NCBI GenBank assembly: GCA_013697825.1
Contig: JACCWD010000115.1
Location: 1 to 64,000, forward strand
DNA: 64,000 bases
Direction: 5' to 3'
DNA from: Rubrobacter sp.
GTDB taxonomy: Bacteria; Actinomycetota; Rubrobacteria; Rubrobacterales; Rubrobacteraceae
Numbering within the stretch: position 1 is the first letter of the stretch; each line of letters begins with the position of its first letter. Of the stretch, positions 49,435 through 57,225 are shown in pieces. The position numbers and the translations under genes were made by a program. The notes beneath the pieces are model-generated. The model saw nothing but the letters and a program-made list of their open reading frames with translations. It made no database searches and was not told the origin of the DNA.

Positions 49435-50628
49435 TTATACGTGGAAGGTTTGCGCGAAGGCGGGGTCGGTGAGGGCGGGCCGGTCTATGCGGAACGCCTC
49501 GATGGGGTGCCGGCTCCCCCCGTCCATCGCGAGGTCGCGGAGGATGTCGCCGATGAGGGCCGCGAATTTGTACGCGTGGCCCGCCCCGACCGCGACGGAT
49601 ATTTGCGGGTGATCCGGCAAAGCGCCGAGGATGAAATTCTGATCCGGCGGCACGGTGTACAAACACGTCTTCGTGTACATCTCCGGCCCGAGGAAGCGAG
49701 GTATGCGCCGTTCGAGGAACCCGCGGTATCGAAGCTGGCGCACCGGGTCGGGGTCGAACGTCCGCGTGTCCCCCGTGACGGGCGAAGGCAATCCACCCAT
49801 GTGCTGCCCCATCTTCGTCGCGACCTCGCCGTAAACCGGGAACCCGTAGAAATTATGCTCCCCGTGCCACATGAAGACCGGGAAGCGACGCGGCGAGAAC
49901 TCGTGGAGGTTCGGCGTCGCATAGTACGTAACCTGTTCCTGCGTGACGGTGAGCGGAACGTACGCCCCCGCTCCCGCGAGGACCTCGTTCGTCCATGTGT
50001 CGCTCGCAACGACGACCCGGTCGGCGAAGAAAGTCCGATGGTCCGTGACGACTTCCACCCCTTCGCCGTTCGGACGGATGGAACGGACGGGCGTTTCTTC
50101 GAGGATCTCCGCTCCGTGGGCGCGGGCGAGAGCGACATGGGTGGCGTTCGCCTTCGCGGCGTCCACGATGCCGGAGTCTTTCTGGAAGATCGCCCGCTCG
50201 GAGCCTTCGAGCCGGAATTGCGGCCACCGCGACACAAGCTCGTCGGCGTCGAGAAGCTCGTAGTCGAAGCCGAACTCCTCGAAGGCCGCGACGTATCCTT
50301 CGATGTTCCGCGTCCCGGTCTTCGATGCGTCGCGCTCCGCCGTCGCTTCGATGACGAGGCCGCCCGTCTTCGTGAGGAGCTTTATGTCCGATTCCTTCTC
50401 GACCTCGTCCCATGCCTCATAAGCGTGGGGGGCGAGGGCGGCGTACTCGGATTGATGCTGCGCGAGGCGGATGATGCGTGAGTGATCCTGTGAGGCTCCC
50501 CGGACGTGGCCGAGCTTGAATTGCTCGATGCCGAGAACCGAAGAGCCGAGCTCCTTTCCGAGACGGTACAACGCCGCCGAGCCGAGTCCTCCACAACCAA
50601 TGACGATGACTTCATAATTATTATCCAT
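49435..50628 (-). CDS. Monomeric sarcosine oxidase-like FAD oxidoreductase
   Basis: A 397-residue flavoprotein. The ADP-binding motif EVIVIGCGGLGSAALYRLGK is at the N-terminus, followed by QDHSRIIRLAQHQSEYAALA (the SRIIR region is typical of MSOX). C322 in KTCLYTVPPDQNFILGALPD corresponds to the Cys that binds FAD covalently. The family oxidises N-methyl amino acids (sarcosine, N-methyltryptophan) to the amine, formaldehyde and H2O2. With the Rieske gene eight bases downstream, stepwise betaine demethylation is likely. It is divergent from a LysR-type regulator gene. Confidence 0.87.
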   Translation of the reverse strand: MDNNYEVIVIGCGGLGSAALYRLGKELGSSVLGIEQFKLGHVRGASQDHSRIIRLAQHQSEYAALAPHAYEAWDEVEKESDIKLLTKTGGLVIEATAERDASKTGTRNIEGYVAAFEEFGFDYELLDADELVSRWPQFRLEGSERAIFQKDSGIVDAAKANATHVALARAHGAEILEETPVRSIRPNGEGVEVVTDHRTFFADRVVVASDTWTNEVLAGAGAYVPLTVTQEQVTYYATPNLHEFSPRRFPVFMWHGEHNFYGFPVYGEVATKMGQHMGGLPSPVTGDTRTFDPDPVRQLRYRGFLERRIPRFLGPEMYTKTCLYTVPPDQNFILGALPDHPQISVAVGAGHAYKFAALIGDILRDLAMDGGSRHPIEAFRIDRPALTDPAFAQTFHV

Positions 50629-50684
50629 GACCGGAATCTAAAAGGTCGCATACGTTACGTCCAATACATTTCGCCACGCCTTCC

Positions 50685-50699
50685 ATAAGCGCGGCTTAT
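50685..50699. promoter_or_regulatory. LysR-type binding-site candidate between soxA-like and LysR genes
   Basis: ATAAGC-GCG-GCTTAT is a perfect 15-base interrupted palindrome and contains T-N11-A, the core of LysR-type regulator sites. It lies in the divergent promoter region, about 90 bases before the LysR start. Confidence 0.6.
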
Positions 50700-50776
50700 A
50701 GTCATATATTCGATTCGGCAATAGCGGGTCGGCGTATACAAGTCGTGGGGCATGTGGCATACAATCGGGGCAGTTT

Positions 50777-51679
50777 ATGGAACTGAGGCATATACGGTAT
50801 TTCGTGGCGGTCGCCGAGGAGCTGAATTTCAGCCGGGCGGCGGGGAGGATATATCTCTCGCAGCCCGCTCTCAGCCAGCAAATAAGGAAGCTGGAAGTGG
50901 AGCTTGGCGTTTCGCTTTTCATCCGCAACGGCCACGGCATCGAGCTTACGGAGGCCGGGAAGGTTTTTCTGGAAGGCTCGCGGAAGATACTCGTCCAGGT
51001 CGAGCAGACGACGCGGGCGTCGCGGGAGGCGGGGGGCGCGGAGGAGAGTTATCTGCGCGTGGGCTTCCCGGAGTATGCGAACCACACGCCCGTGGCCCAT
51101 ATTTTGCAGGCGTTTCAGCGGCGATACTCGTACATCGAGTTAAAGGAGGAGGAGCTTTTCACGCTCCAGCAAACTTTGCAGCAGGTGGACGCGCTTCGCG
51201 ACGGGAACCTCGACATCGGGTTCATGCTCGCGCCCGTGGAGGACGAGGCATTGGAGAGCGAGGTCGTCCTCGACATCGAACTCGTCGCCGCGCTGCCGAT
51301 GGATCATCGCCTCGCCGGGAGGGACGAGATTCGCATGAGCGAGCTATCCGAGGAGCGCATCATCCTCTTCTCGCGCCGCTTTCACCCGAAATGCTACGAT
51401 TACGTCGTGGATTGCTGCCGCGAGGCCGGCTTCGTCCCGAACCTCGTGCAAAGGAACGAGCCGCAACTTTACTCCGGGGCGACGACGTACCGGATGGTCG
51501 CCTCCGGCGTCGGAGTCGGCATAGTCGCCAAGCCGCTCGTGACGGTCTTTCAGCCGGGCGTCGTCTTCAAGCGCCTGACGGAGCCTTCCCCGATATTGAA
51601 GCTCGCCGCCGCGTGGCGACGCGACGACGACTCTGTAAACCTTCGGGCCTTCCTCGAAGTGATGCGCGAATATTCGTAG
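50777..51679 (+). CDS. LysR-family transcriptional regulator
   Basis: A 300-residue LysR-type regulator. The winged-helix N-terminus reads MELRHIRYFVAVAEELNFSR, AAGRIYLSQPALSQQIRKLE and VELGVSLFIRNGHGIELTEA. The effector-binding domain follows from about residue 92, with VGFPEYANHTPVAHILQAF and LDIGFMLAPVEDEALESEVV, closest in style to the CbbR/BenM group. It is divergently transcribed from the sarcosine oxidase-Rieske operon, which it most likely controls. A TACAAT box lies about 13 bases before ATG, leaving little leader. Confidence 0.9.
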   Translation: MELRHIRYFVAVAEELNFSRAAGRIYLSQPALSQQIRKLEVELGVSLFIRNGHGIELTEAGKVFLEGSRKILVQVEQTTRASREAGGAEESYLRVGFPEYANHTPVAHILQAFQRRYSYIELKEEELFTLQQTLQQVDALRDGNLDIGFMLAPVEDEALESEVVLDIELVAALPMDHRLAGRDEIRMSELSEERIILFSRRFHPKCYDYVVDCCREAGFVPNLVQRNEPQLYSGATTYRMVASGVGVGIVAKPLVTVFQPGVVFKRLTEPSPILKLAAAWRRDDDSVNLRAFLEVMREYS

Positions 51680-51690
51680 CCCGCTTCGCT

Positions 51691-51778
51691 CTCAGCCAGT
51701 CAGCAAAACCCGAAGCCGGAACTCCGGTTCGGAGGCGAACGCATGCGAACAAAAAGCTGAAATGCTGACTGGCTGAGA
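51691..51778. repeat. Inverted repeat between convergent LysR and nitrilase genes
   Basis: CTCAGCCAGTCAGCA (51691-51705) and TGCTGACTGGCTGAG (51764-51778) are perfect 15-base inverted arms. The GCTGACTGGCTGA core is shared with the repeat at 15658-15699. Followed by a palindrome at 51790. Confidence 0.75.
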
Positions 51779-51789
51779 CGCTGGCATGC

Positions 51790-51812
51790 GTAAAGACGCG
51801 AAGCGTCTTTAC
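51790..51812. repeat. GTAAAGACGC palindrome overlapping nitrilase stop
   Basis: GTAAAGACGC, 3-base loop, GCGTCTTTAC. The stop codon of the nitrilase gene (51809-51811) lies within it. It is related to the 28-base palindrome at 2869-2896 and could act as the nitrilase terminator. Confidence 0.7.
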
Positions 51813-52654
51813 AAATCCCCGCCCTCGTCGGAGAGGCGGTTCATCTCGCGGCTGAGGAGGCCGAGGCGGGCTTCCCTGAGGAGCGGAACGCGCCTTCTTC
51901 TTTGAAGGACGCTTCCGAGGTCGAGGTCGGCGGTTATGAGGGTTTCTTTGTAAAGGGGGGCTTCGGCCATGAGGTTTCCCATCGGATCCGCGACGTGGGA
52001 GTTGCCCCAGAACGCGAGGTCGCCCTCGGTTCCGACGCGGTTCACGAAGACGACGTAGCATTCGTACATCCGACCGTAGAAACTCGTTATGTCGTGCCAG
52101 TATTCCGTCGTGTCCATGTCGCCGGGGAAGCGCGAGTCCGCGCTGTTCGTCGGGACGAGGAGGACGCGCGCGCTGTCTTGGACGGCGAGGAAACCGAGCG
52201 TCGGCTGCCAGGCATCGTTACATATGAGCGCCGCCATCCGTCCGTGCTTCGTCGTGAAGGCGCGCATGCGTTGCCCCGGAGCGAAGTGCTTCCGCTCCTC
52301 GAAGTGGCCGTACGTCGGGAGATAAAGTTTCCGGTGGAGATGGAGGAGGTGTCCGTCCTCGAAGTACGCCGCGCTGTTGTACGTCCTCACGCCGCCGTCG
52401 TCCTCGTGGAAGCAAAGGAGGAGCGAGGTGTCCCCGGCCTCCGCCAAAAGCTCTTTTATCCGCTCGTCGTTGTTTATGTCGAGGGAGACCTCGTCGCTGA
52501 CTTGGCCGAGAGAGTATCCGGTCAGGCTCAGTTCCGGGAAGACGACGAGGTCGGAGCCGAGGGACTTCGCCTCCCGGACTGCCTCCGCCGCTTTTTCGAT
52601 GTTCGCGCTGACGTCTCCGAGTATGGGGTCAACCTGTGCAAGAGCTATTCTCAT
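51809..52654 (-). CDS. Nitrilase-superfamily carbon-nitrogen hydrolase
   Basis: A 281-residue CN-hydrolase. The Glu-Lys-Cys triad is visible: SDLVVFPELSLTGYSLGQV, HLHRKLYLPTYGHFEERKHF and MAALICNDAWQPTLGFL. Fold and length agree with branch enzymes such as omega-amidases, N-carbamoyl hydrolases and NAD synthetase-type domains. MRIALAQVDPILGDVSANIE is the usual start; the ribosome site is weak. The C-terminal tail (RRRRVPLLREARLGLLSREM) is basic. Substrate unknown. It lies upstream-adjacent to an asparagine synthetase gene on the same strand. Confidence 0.87.
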   Translation of the reverse strand: MRIALAQVDPILGDVSANIEKAAEAVREAKSLGSDLVVFPELSLTGYSLGQVSDEVSLDINNDERIKELLAEAGDTSLLLCFHEDDGGVRTYNSAAYFEDGHLLHLHRKLYLPTYGHFEERKHFAPGQRMRAFTTKHGRMAALICNDAWQPTLGFLAVQDSARVLLVPTNSADSRFPGDMDTTEYWHDITSFYGRMYECYVVFVNRVGTEGDLAFWGNSHVADPMGNLMAEAPLYKETLITADLDLGSVLQRRRRVPLLREARLGLLSREMNRLSDEGGDL

Positions 52655-52684
52655 AGCCGCATCGTATATGGCCGAAACGAGTCG

Positions 52685-52890
52685 CGCTAGTGCGGACCCC
52701 GGAAAGACCACGCCTTCCCGAAAAATCGGCCGGGAATCGAGGCTCCGCTCCGCCCGCAGCCCCGCTTCGGAGGTTCGGAAAAGATGAAGGTCGAAACCAC
52801 GCGCCCGGCGCCAAAAGAGAGGGAGTCGGGAACATCCCGACCCCCGAAACGAGCGGAGCCGGAGACGAAGCGAGTGCCTCCCGACTCCCG
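52685..52890. repeat. Dispersed GGGAGTCGGGA element, copy G
   Basis: Contains GAGGGAGTCGGGAACATCCC, then GACCCCCGAAACGAGCGGAG and ends TGCCTCCCGACTCCCG directly before the asnB stop region. The left part (CGGGAATCGAGGCTCCGC) is diverged. The same GAGTCGGGAACATCCCGAC core is itself a small palindrome. Confidence 0.65.
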
Positions 52891-52895
52891 TTTTT

Positions 52896-54437
52896 TTACG
52901 CCGTCGCGAAGCGCCCGATGGTGTTCTTCGTCCGTATGTCCCCGAGAACCTCGGCGAAGATTTTGTAATACGCCGCCTCTTCGCGGGTTCGGAGCGGGGG
53001 GACGGTCTCGTCCTTTGTCTCCTCGAACTCTTTTTCGGAGATGCTTTCCTCCATCCGCTTTTTGAGGACGGAGGACGCGCCCGAGCCGTCGCCGAACTGC
53101 GACTTCTTCCGCCAGAGGAGATCCTCCGGGAGCCAGCCGTCGAAGGCGTACCGGAGGAGCCGCTTCTCCATTTGCCCCTCCCCGGCGAGCTTCCATCCCG
53201 CCGGAAGCGCGAGTCCGAGCTCGATCATGTCGAGCTCCAAAAACGGAACCCGCGCTTCGAGGCCGTGCGCCATCGTCACCCGGTCGCATCTTTGGAGGTT
53301 GAGATTGTGAAGCCCCTCGATGGTCCGCACAAGCTCGTCGTGGAGTTCGTCCTCGGTCTTGAAGCGGTCGAGATATTCGTATCCGGCGAAAATTTCATCC
53401 GCGCCCTCGCCGGTGAGGACGACTTTGACGTGCTTTGCCGTGAACTCCGCGAGGATATAGTTCGGAACCGCGCTCCTCACGAGCGAGGGGTCGAAGCTCT
53501 CGATGGTACGCACGACCTTCGGCACGGCGTCGAGGGCTTCTTCGGCGGTGTATATGCTCTCGTGGTGCTCGGTGTCGAGGTATTCGGCGGCTTCTCGGGC
53601 GGCTTCGAGATCGGGCGAGCCTTCGAGGCCGACGGCGAAGGTCTTTAGTTTCTCGCCGCGCTTTTCGTACCATCTCGCCGCGATGGCGGCGATGAGCGTC
53701 GAGTCGAGGCCGCCGGAGAGGAACACCCCGACGGGGACGTCGCCCATCATTTGCCCCTCGGTTGTTTTTATGACTTGGTCGCGGACCTTCGCGAGGATGT
53801 CGTCGGGGATGTCCGCCCCCGCCTCCGACGGCCCCTCGAATTTGTGGAGGCGTTCGCGGTCGCGGGGAACGGCGTACGCGAAGCGGGTGAGCCCGTCCTC
53901 CGGCGTCCAATAATGTCCCGGCGGAAACACGCGAACCTCCGGCTGGTACTCCTCGTCGAAGGCGTGGAGCTCGGAGACGAACTGGACGTGTCCGTCTTCC
54001 TGCTCCGCCCAGTAAAGCGGCTTTATCCCCACCGGGTCGCGGGCGGCGAGGAAGCTCCCGTCCTCTCCGGCGATGGCGAACGCGAACATTCCGCGAAGCT
54101 CGGCGACGGCGTCTTTGCCGCGGTGGGCGACGACTTGAAGGGCGACCTCGTTGTCCGAGTTCGTTTTGAAATCCACGTCCGGGAGGGTCTCGCGGAGCGC
54201 GGCGTGGTTATAGATTTCGCCGTTCCCGACGAGGAAGAGTTTGCCCTTTCCGTTCTCCGTCGAGAGCGGTTGTTTTCCGCCGGACACGTCCACGATGGAG
54301 AGGCGGCGGTGGCCGAGCCAGTTTCCGGCGACCTCCACGCTGCCTGTGTCGTCCGGGCCTCGGTGGGTGATGCGTTCGAGCATTTCGGAGGCGATGTCAA
54401 GGTCGAGTCCGCCGTATCCGGCGACGATTCCGCACAT
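52896..54437 (-). CDS. asnB: Asparagine synthetase (glutamine-hydrolysing)
   Basis: A 513-residue AsnB-type enzyme. The N-terminal glutaminase domain starts MCGIVAGYGG with Cys2 as nucleophile and has HRRLSIVDVSGGKQPL and VGNGEIYNHAALRE. The C-terminal synthetase domain carries the PP-loop VGVFLSGGLDSTLIAAIAAR and KVVLTGEGADEIFAGYEYLD. Such enzymes amidate Asp with Gln and ATP. At 513 residues it is a little shorter than E. coli AsnB (554). GAGAGGAG precedes ATG. Location in a nitrogen-compound catabolic cluster suggests it could use another acceptor, but all usual motifs are intact. Confidence 0.92.
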   Translation of the reverse strand: MCGIVAGYGGLDLDIASEMLERITHRGPDDTGSVEVAGNWLGHRRLSIVDVSGGKQPLSTENGKGKLFLVGNGEIYNHAALRETLPDVDFKTNSDNEVALQVVAHRGKDAVAELRGMFAFAIAGEDGSFLAARDPVGIKPLYWAEQEDGHVQFVSELHAFDEEYQPEVRVFPPGHYWTPEDGLTRFAYAVPRDRERLHKFEGPSEAGADIPDDILAKVRDQVIKTTEGQMMGDVPVGVFLSGGLDSTLIAAIAARWYEKRGEKLKTFAVGLEGSPDLEAAREAAEYLDTEHHESIYTAEEALDAVPKVVRTIESFDPSLVRSAVPNYILAEFTAKHVKVVLTGEGADEIFAGYEYLDRFKTEDELHDELVRTIEGLHNLNLQRCDRVTMAHGLEARVPFLELDMIELGLALPAGWKLAGEGQMEKRLLRYAFDGWLPEDLLWRKKSQFGDGSGASSVLKKRMEESISEKEFEETKDETVPPLRTREEAAYYKIFAEVLGDIRTKNTIGRFATA

Positions 54438-54752
54438 GCTTTTTTATTCTCCTCTCGGGGATTTCCGACTATGGAATATCGCGGCGCGGTCGCCCGGCGG
54501 TGGAGTTGGCGATGAACCGTGTTTTCGTCCCTCCGGGGGATTTTCCGCGATCACGATAAGCATATGATAGCAGCAATGGAGATGCTTTTCGGCGAACGAC
54601 GTGCCGAACTCACAATCGCACGCGAATTCCCCCCGCCGTACAACGCGAAGAGCCACCGCCCCGAAAATCTTCCTCCCTCGGGCCGATGCGGAAATACACG
54701 CCGGAGAACTAATATTCCCGAACACGCCACGCGAAGAAGGAGGGAGGCGAAT
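54438..54752. other. Divergent intergenic gap before second nitrilase
   Basis: These 315 bases hold the leaders of asnB (minus) and nitrilase (plus). A frame open from 54519 would extend the nitrilase by 78 residues, but the extension is Arg/Pro-rich and unlike the family, so it is treated as non-coding. No clear repeat is seen. Confidence 0.5.
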
Positions 54753-55664
54753 TTGGTGCGAGTGATCCCCGGCGGCCTCGACGGAGGCGCCCCGAATGTT
54801 TATCTCGTCGAGAGATCCCCGGCGAAGCCCGGCGGTGAGCCGTCGCCCGGAGCGTCGTTCCCGTCCGTCGCCTCATTGAATCTCGGGCCGAAGCCCGGCG
54901 ACCTCGAAGCGAACCTCCGCATGGCCGAGGAGGAGATACATCGCGTGAAGCACGACGACCCGTCCATAAAATACATCGTCCTCCCCGAACTCTTCACCTC
55001 GGGATACTCCGACCTCGAAAATATATCGCGCCATGCCGAGGATGCCGAGCACGGGATGAGCGTGTGGCGGCTCTCGGCCCTCGCCCACGAACTCGACGTC
55101 TTCATCGCATACGGTTTCCCGGAGAGCCTTCCCGGAGGCGGGACGGCGACAAGCGCGAACCTCGTCGGGCCGGGGAGCGGAGGCCCGCTCCTCACATACC
55201 GCAAAAGGAACCTCGTCGAGACGACCCCCGAACACCGCGTCTTCACACCCGGCACGGAGCTTCCGGTCGTCGAAGCCGGAGGCATGCGCGTCGCGCTCGT
55301 GATTTGCTGGGACATCGGCCACCCCGAGACGATTCGAGAGGCGGCGGAGAACGGAGCCGAACTCGTCCTCGCGCCCGCGGCGTGGCGTGATCCGTGGCGG
55401 CCTCAATACGACCTCGCATGCGCCGCCCGCGCCCTCGACAACGCCGTGTACCTCGCGAGCGCGAACCAAATCGGCGCGTATCCTGAGGCGACCTTCGGAG
55501 CGTTCGGCGGCGTATACGGCCCCGACGGAGGCCGCGCCTCGGAAAGCCGGGGAACCGCGTCCGTCACGCCCCTCGACCCGTTCCTCCCCGAAACATGGCG
55601 GACTTTTTACGGCGACACGCTTCACGGTCGCTCCGCCGAAACCTTCGAAGAAGCATGTTCGTGA
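54753..55664 (+). CDS. Nitrilase-superfamily carbon-nitrogen hydrolase 2
   Basis: A 303-residue CN-hydrolase. The triad is in IKYIVLPELFTSGYSDLENI (Glu), LLTYRKRNLVETTPEHRVFT (Lys) and RVALVICWDIGHPETIREAA (Cys). The WR-D pattern APAAWRDPWRPQYDLACAAR follows. The start is TTG 54753, or GTG 54756, behind AAGGAGGGAGG. It is similar to aliphatic amidase/omega-amidase-like members; substrate is unknown. It is divergent from the asnB gene. The two nitrilases of this window are only distantly related to each other. Confidence 0.85.
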   Translation: MVRVIPGGLDGGAPNVYLVERSPAKPGGEPSPGASFPSVASLNLGPKPGDLEANLRMAEEEIHRVKHDDPSIKYIVLPELFTSGYSDLENISRHAEDAEHGMSVWRLSALAHELDVFIAYGFPESLPGGGTATSANLVGPGSGGPLLTYRKRNLVETTPEHRVFTPGTELPVVEAGGMRVALVICWDIGHPETIREAAENGAELVLAPAAWRDPWRPQYDLACAARALDNAVYLASANQIGAYPEATFGAFGGVYGPDGGRASESRGTASVTPLDPFLPETWRTFYGDTLHGRSAETFEEACS

Positions 55665-55685
55665 GGTTCCTCCGTACCCGGCTTC

Positions 55686-55916
55686 GCCGCCTTCGGCTCC
55701 GCTCCGGGAAGTCGGGAGCCGCTCGCTGACGCTCGCTTCGGGGGCCGGGAACCTCTCTTCTTCTTTCGCGGGACTTTCGCCTTTCCGCTCGATGAACTCT
55801 CGGCGGGTTCGGCGGCGGCGATGTCGGCGTGAATTTCCGCTTCTTGCGTTTCCCCACTCCCGAAGCGAGCGGAGCCGAAGGCGGAGTGATGCGACCTCCC
55901 GACTCCCGCTCTTTCC
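55686..55916. repeat. Dispersed GGGAGTCGGGA element, copy H (reverse orientation)
   Basis: Starts CTCCGGGAAGTCGGGAGCCG, contains GCTTCGGGGGCCGGGAACC and CGATGAACTCTCGGCGGGTT, and ends TTCCCCACTCCCGAAGCGAG plus CCTCCCGACTCCCGC. Aligns with the reverse complement of copy A over its length. It fills the gap before the membrane protein gene. Confidence 0.72.
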
Positions 55917-55936
55917 GATGGTACGGTATCGGGGTC

Positions 55937-57064
55937 ATGGAAACGGCGAAACATCCCCGGCCTCGCCGCGCCCGCCTCGGCGGCCTCGACGCGGCCCGCG
56001 CCCTCGCGGTGCTCGGGATGGTCATGGCCCACTTCGGGCCGACCCCGATGCCCGAGAGCCTCGGCGGCGACGTGTATGGAGTCGTACTCGGGAGGGCTTC
56101 GATCCTTTTCGCCCTCCTCGCCGGAGTCGGGGGGGCGCTTCTTTCGAGGGGGCGTTCGGGATGGCGCGCTCGCGGGCGGCTCGTGGTTCGGGGGGCTTTG
56201 CTTTTGCCGATCGGGCTATGGCTTCAAGGTCTCGACCACGGCGTTCTCGTCATCCTTCAATATTACGCCGTGTATTTCCTCCTCGCCGCGCTTGTTTTGG
56301 GTTTGTCGAGTCGATGGCTTTTCGTGTGCGCGGCGGCCGCGTTCGTCCTCGGACCGCTCGTGTACGTCGCCATCCGGGACGTGTCGCCGGAGTGGTTCGT
56401 CGAAGACCCGGCGACACTCGGGGATCCCTTTGGGAACATTGTCGGGGATATACTTCTCTCCGGGGCGTATCCGCTCGTCACGTGGTCGGCACCGCTCCTC
56501 TTCGGGATGTGGCTCGGGAGCCGGAACCTCCGCGCCGTCTCGACGCGATTGTGGATGCTTTGGATCGGACTCGCCGCCGCCCTCGCCGCGCCGTACGTCT
56601 CGAACGCGCTCGTCGCCCGGTACGGGGAGACGCTCGTCGGCCCGCCGAGGAACCCGGAGAACGCCGGACTCTCGAACCTCCTCTCCGCCGACGCGCACAG
56701 CCAAATGCCGCTTTGGATGCTCGGAGCCGTCGGCGCGGCGACCGCGACCCTCGCCGCGGCTCTCCTCATCGCCGACCTCCTTCCGAAAATAACGTGGCCC
56801 CTCGTCGCCACCGGGCAACTCGCCCTCACCGTGTACGTCGGACACCTCATCCTCCTCCACGCGAACGAGGAACTCCTCCGGCGCGAAACCGTACCGGAGG
56901 CGACCTTCACCGTCGCCGCGTTCATGCTCTCCGCGATTCTCGTATGCACATTGTGGAGGCTCGTCCTTCCCCGCGGCCCACTCGAAGCCGCTCTCTCCGC
57001 GCCGTGGTGGGCGGTCGAAAGGCTCTTTCGAGCGAAGGGCGGAAACCCGAAGTCGGAGTCGTAG
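55937..57064 (+). CDS. Polytopic membrane protein, DUF418/HGSNAT-like
   Basis: This 375-residue protein has about ten hydrophobic segments. RRARLGGLDAARALAVLGMV followed by MAHFGPTPMPESL is the RIxxLDxxRGxAxLGMxxxH start seen in DUF418, heparan-alpha-glucosaminide N-acetyltransferase-like and related acyltransferase-type proteins. Later segments GQLALTVYVGHLILLHANEE also fit, where the T-Y-x-x-[HQ] motif is common. A function in transferring acyl groups across the membrane is likely but the substrate is unknown. ATG 55937 is chosen by homology; the preceding frame is repeat-derived. No clear ribosome site. Confidence 0.75.
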   Translation: METAKHPRPRRARLGGLDAARALAVLGMVMAHFGPTPMPESLGGDVYGVVLGRASILFALLAGVGGALLSRGRSGWRARGRLVVRGALLLPIGLWLQGLDHGVLVILQYYAVYFLLAALVLGLSSRWLFVCAAAAFVLGPLVYVAIRDVSPEWFVEDPATLGDPFGNIVGDILLSGAYPLVTWSAPLLFGMWLGSRNLRAVSTRLWMLWIGLAAALAAPYVSNALVARYGETLVGPPRNPENAGLSNLLSADAHSQMPLWMLGAVGAATATLAAALLIADLLPKITWPLVATGQLALTVYVGHLILLHANEELLRRETVPEATFTVAAFMLSAILVCTLWRLVLPRGPLEAALSAPWWAVERLFRAKGGNPKSES

Positions 57065-57225
57065 CGACCGGGTTTTTCGAGGACGGAGGGACTCCGGCGG
57101 GGAACCTCGGACGTGATGCGGAGCGCGGGCGATCCGAGCCTCTCACAGCGGGGGTCATGAGCGTCGACCCACCCCGCCATCGAGGTCTCGACCAAGAAGT
57201 ATTTCCTGAAGCCTGAAACCCGCCG

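Noticed and set aside
49427-49666. 80-residue N-terminal extension of the Rieske protein
   Set aside because: Overlaps the sarcosine oxidase gene in another frame and lacks family features; ATG 49426 has a ribosome site and the usual start.
54519-54752. 78-residue N-terminal extension of the second nitrilase
   Set aside because: Arg/Pro-rich, not family-like, and a strong ribosome site lies just before TTG 54753.
2741-57216. CRISPR array
   Set aside because: Repeats are dispersed single copies or short tandem words, with no regular spacers and no cas genes.
57065-57225. Another full copy of the GGGAGTCGGGA element
   Set aside because: Only a short TTCAGGAAATACTTCT match to 2741-2780 is clear; the rest does not align with the eight listed copies.
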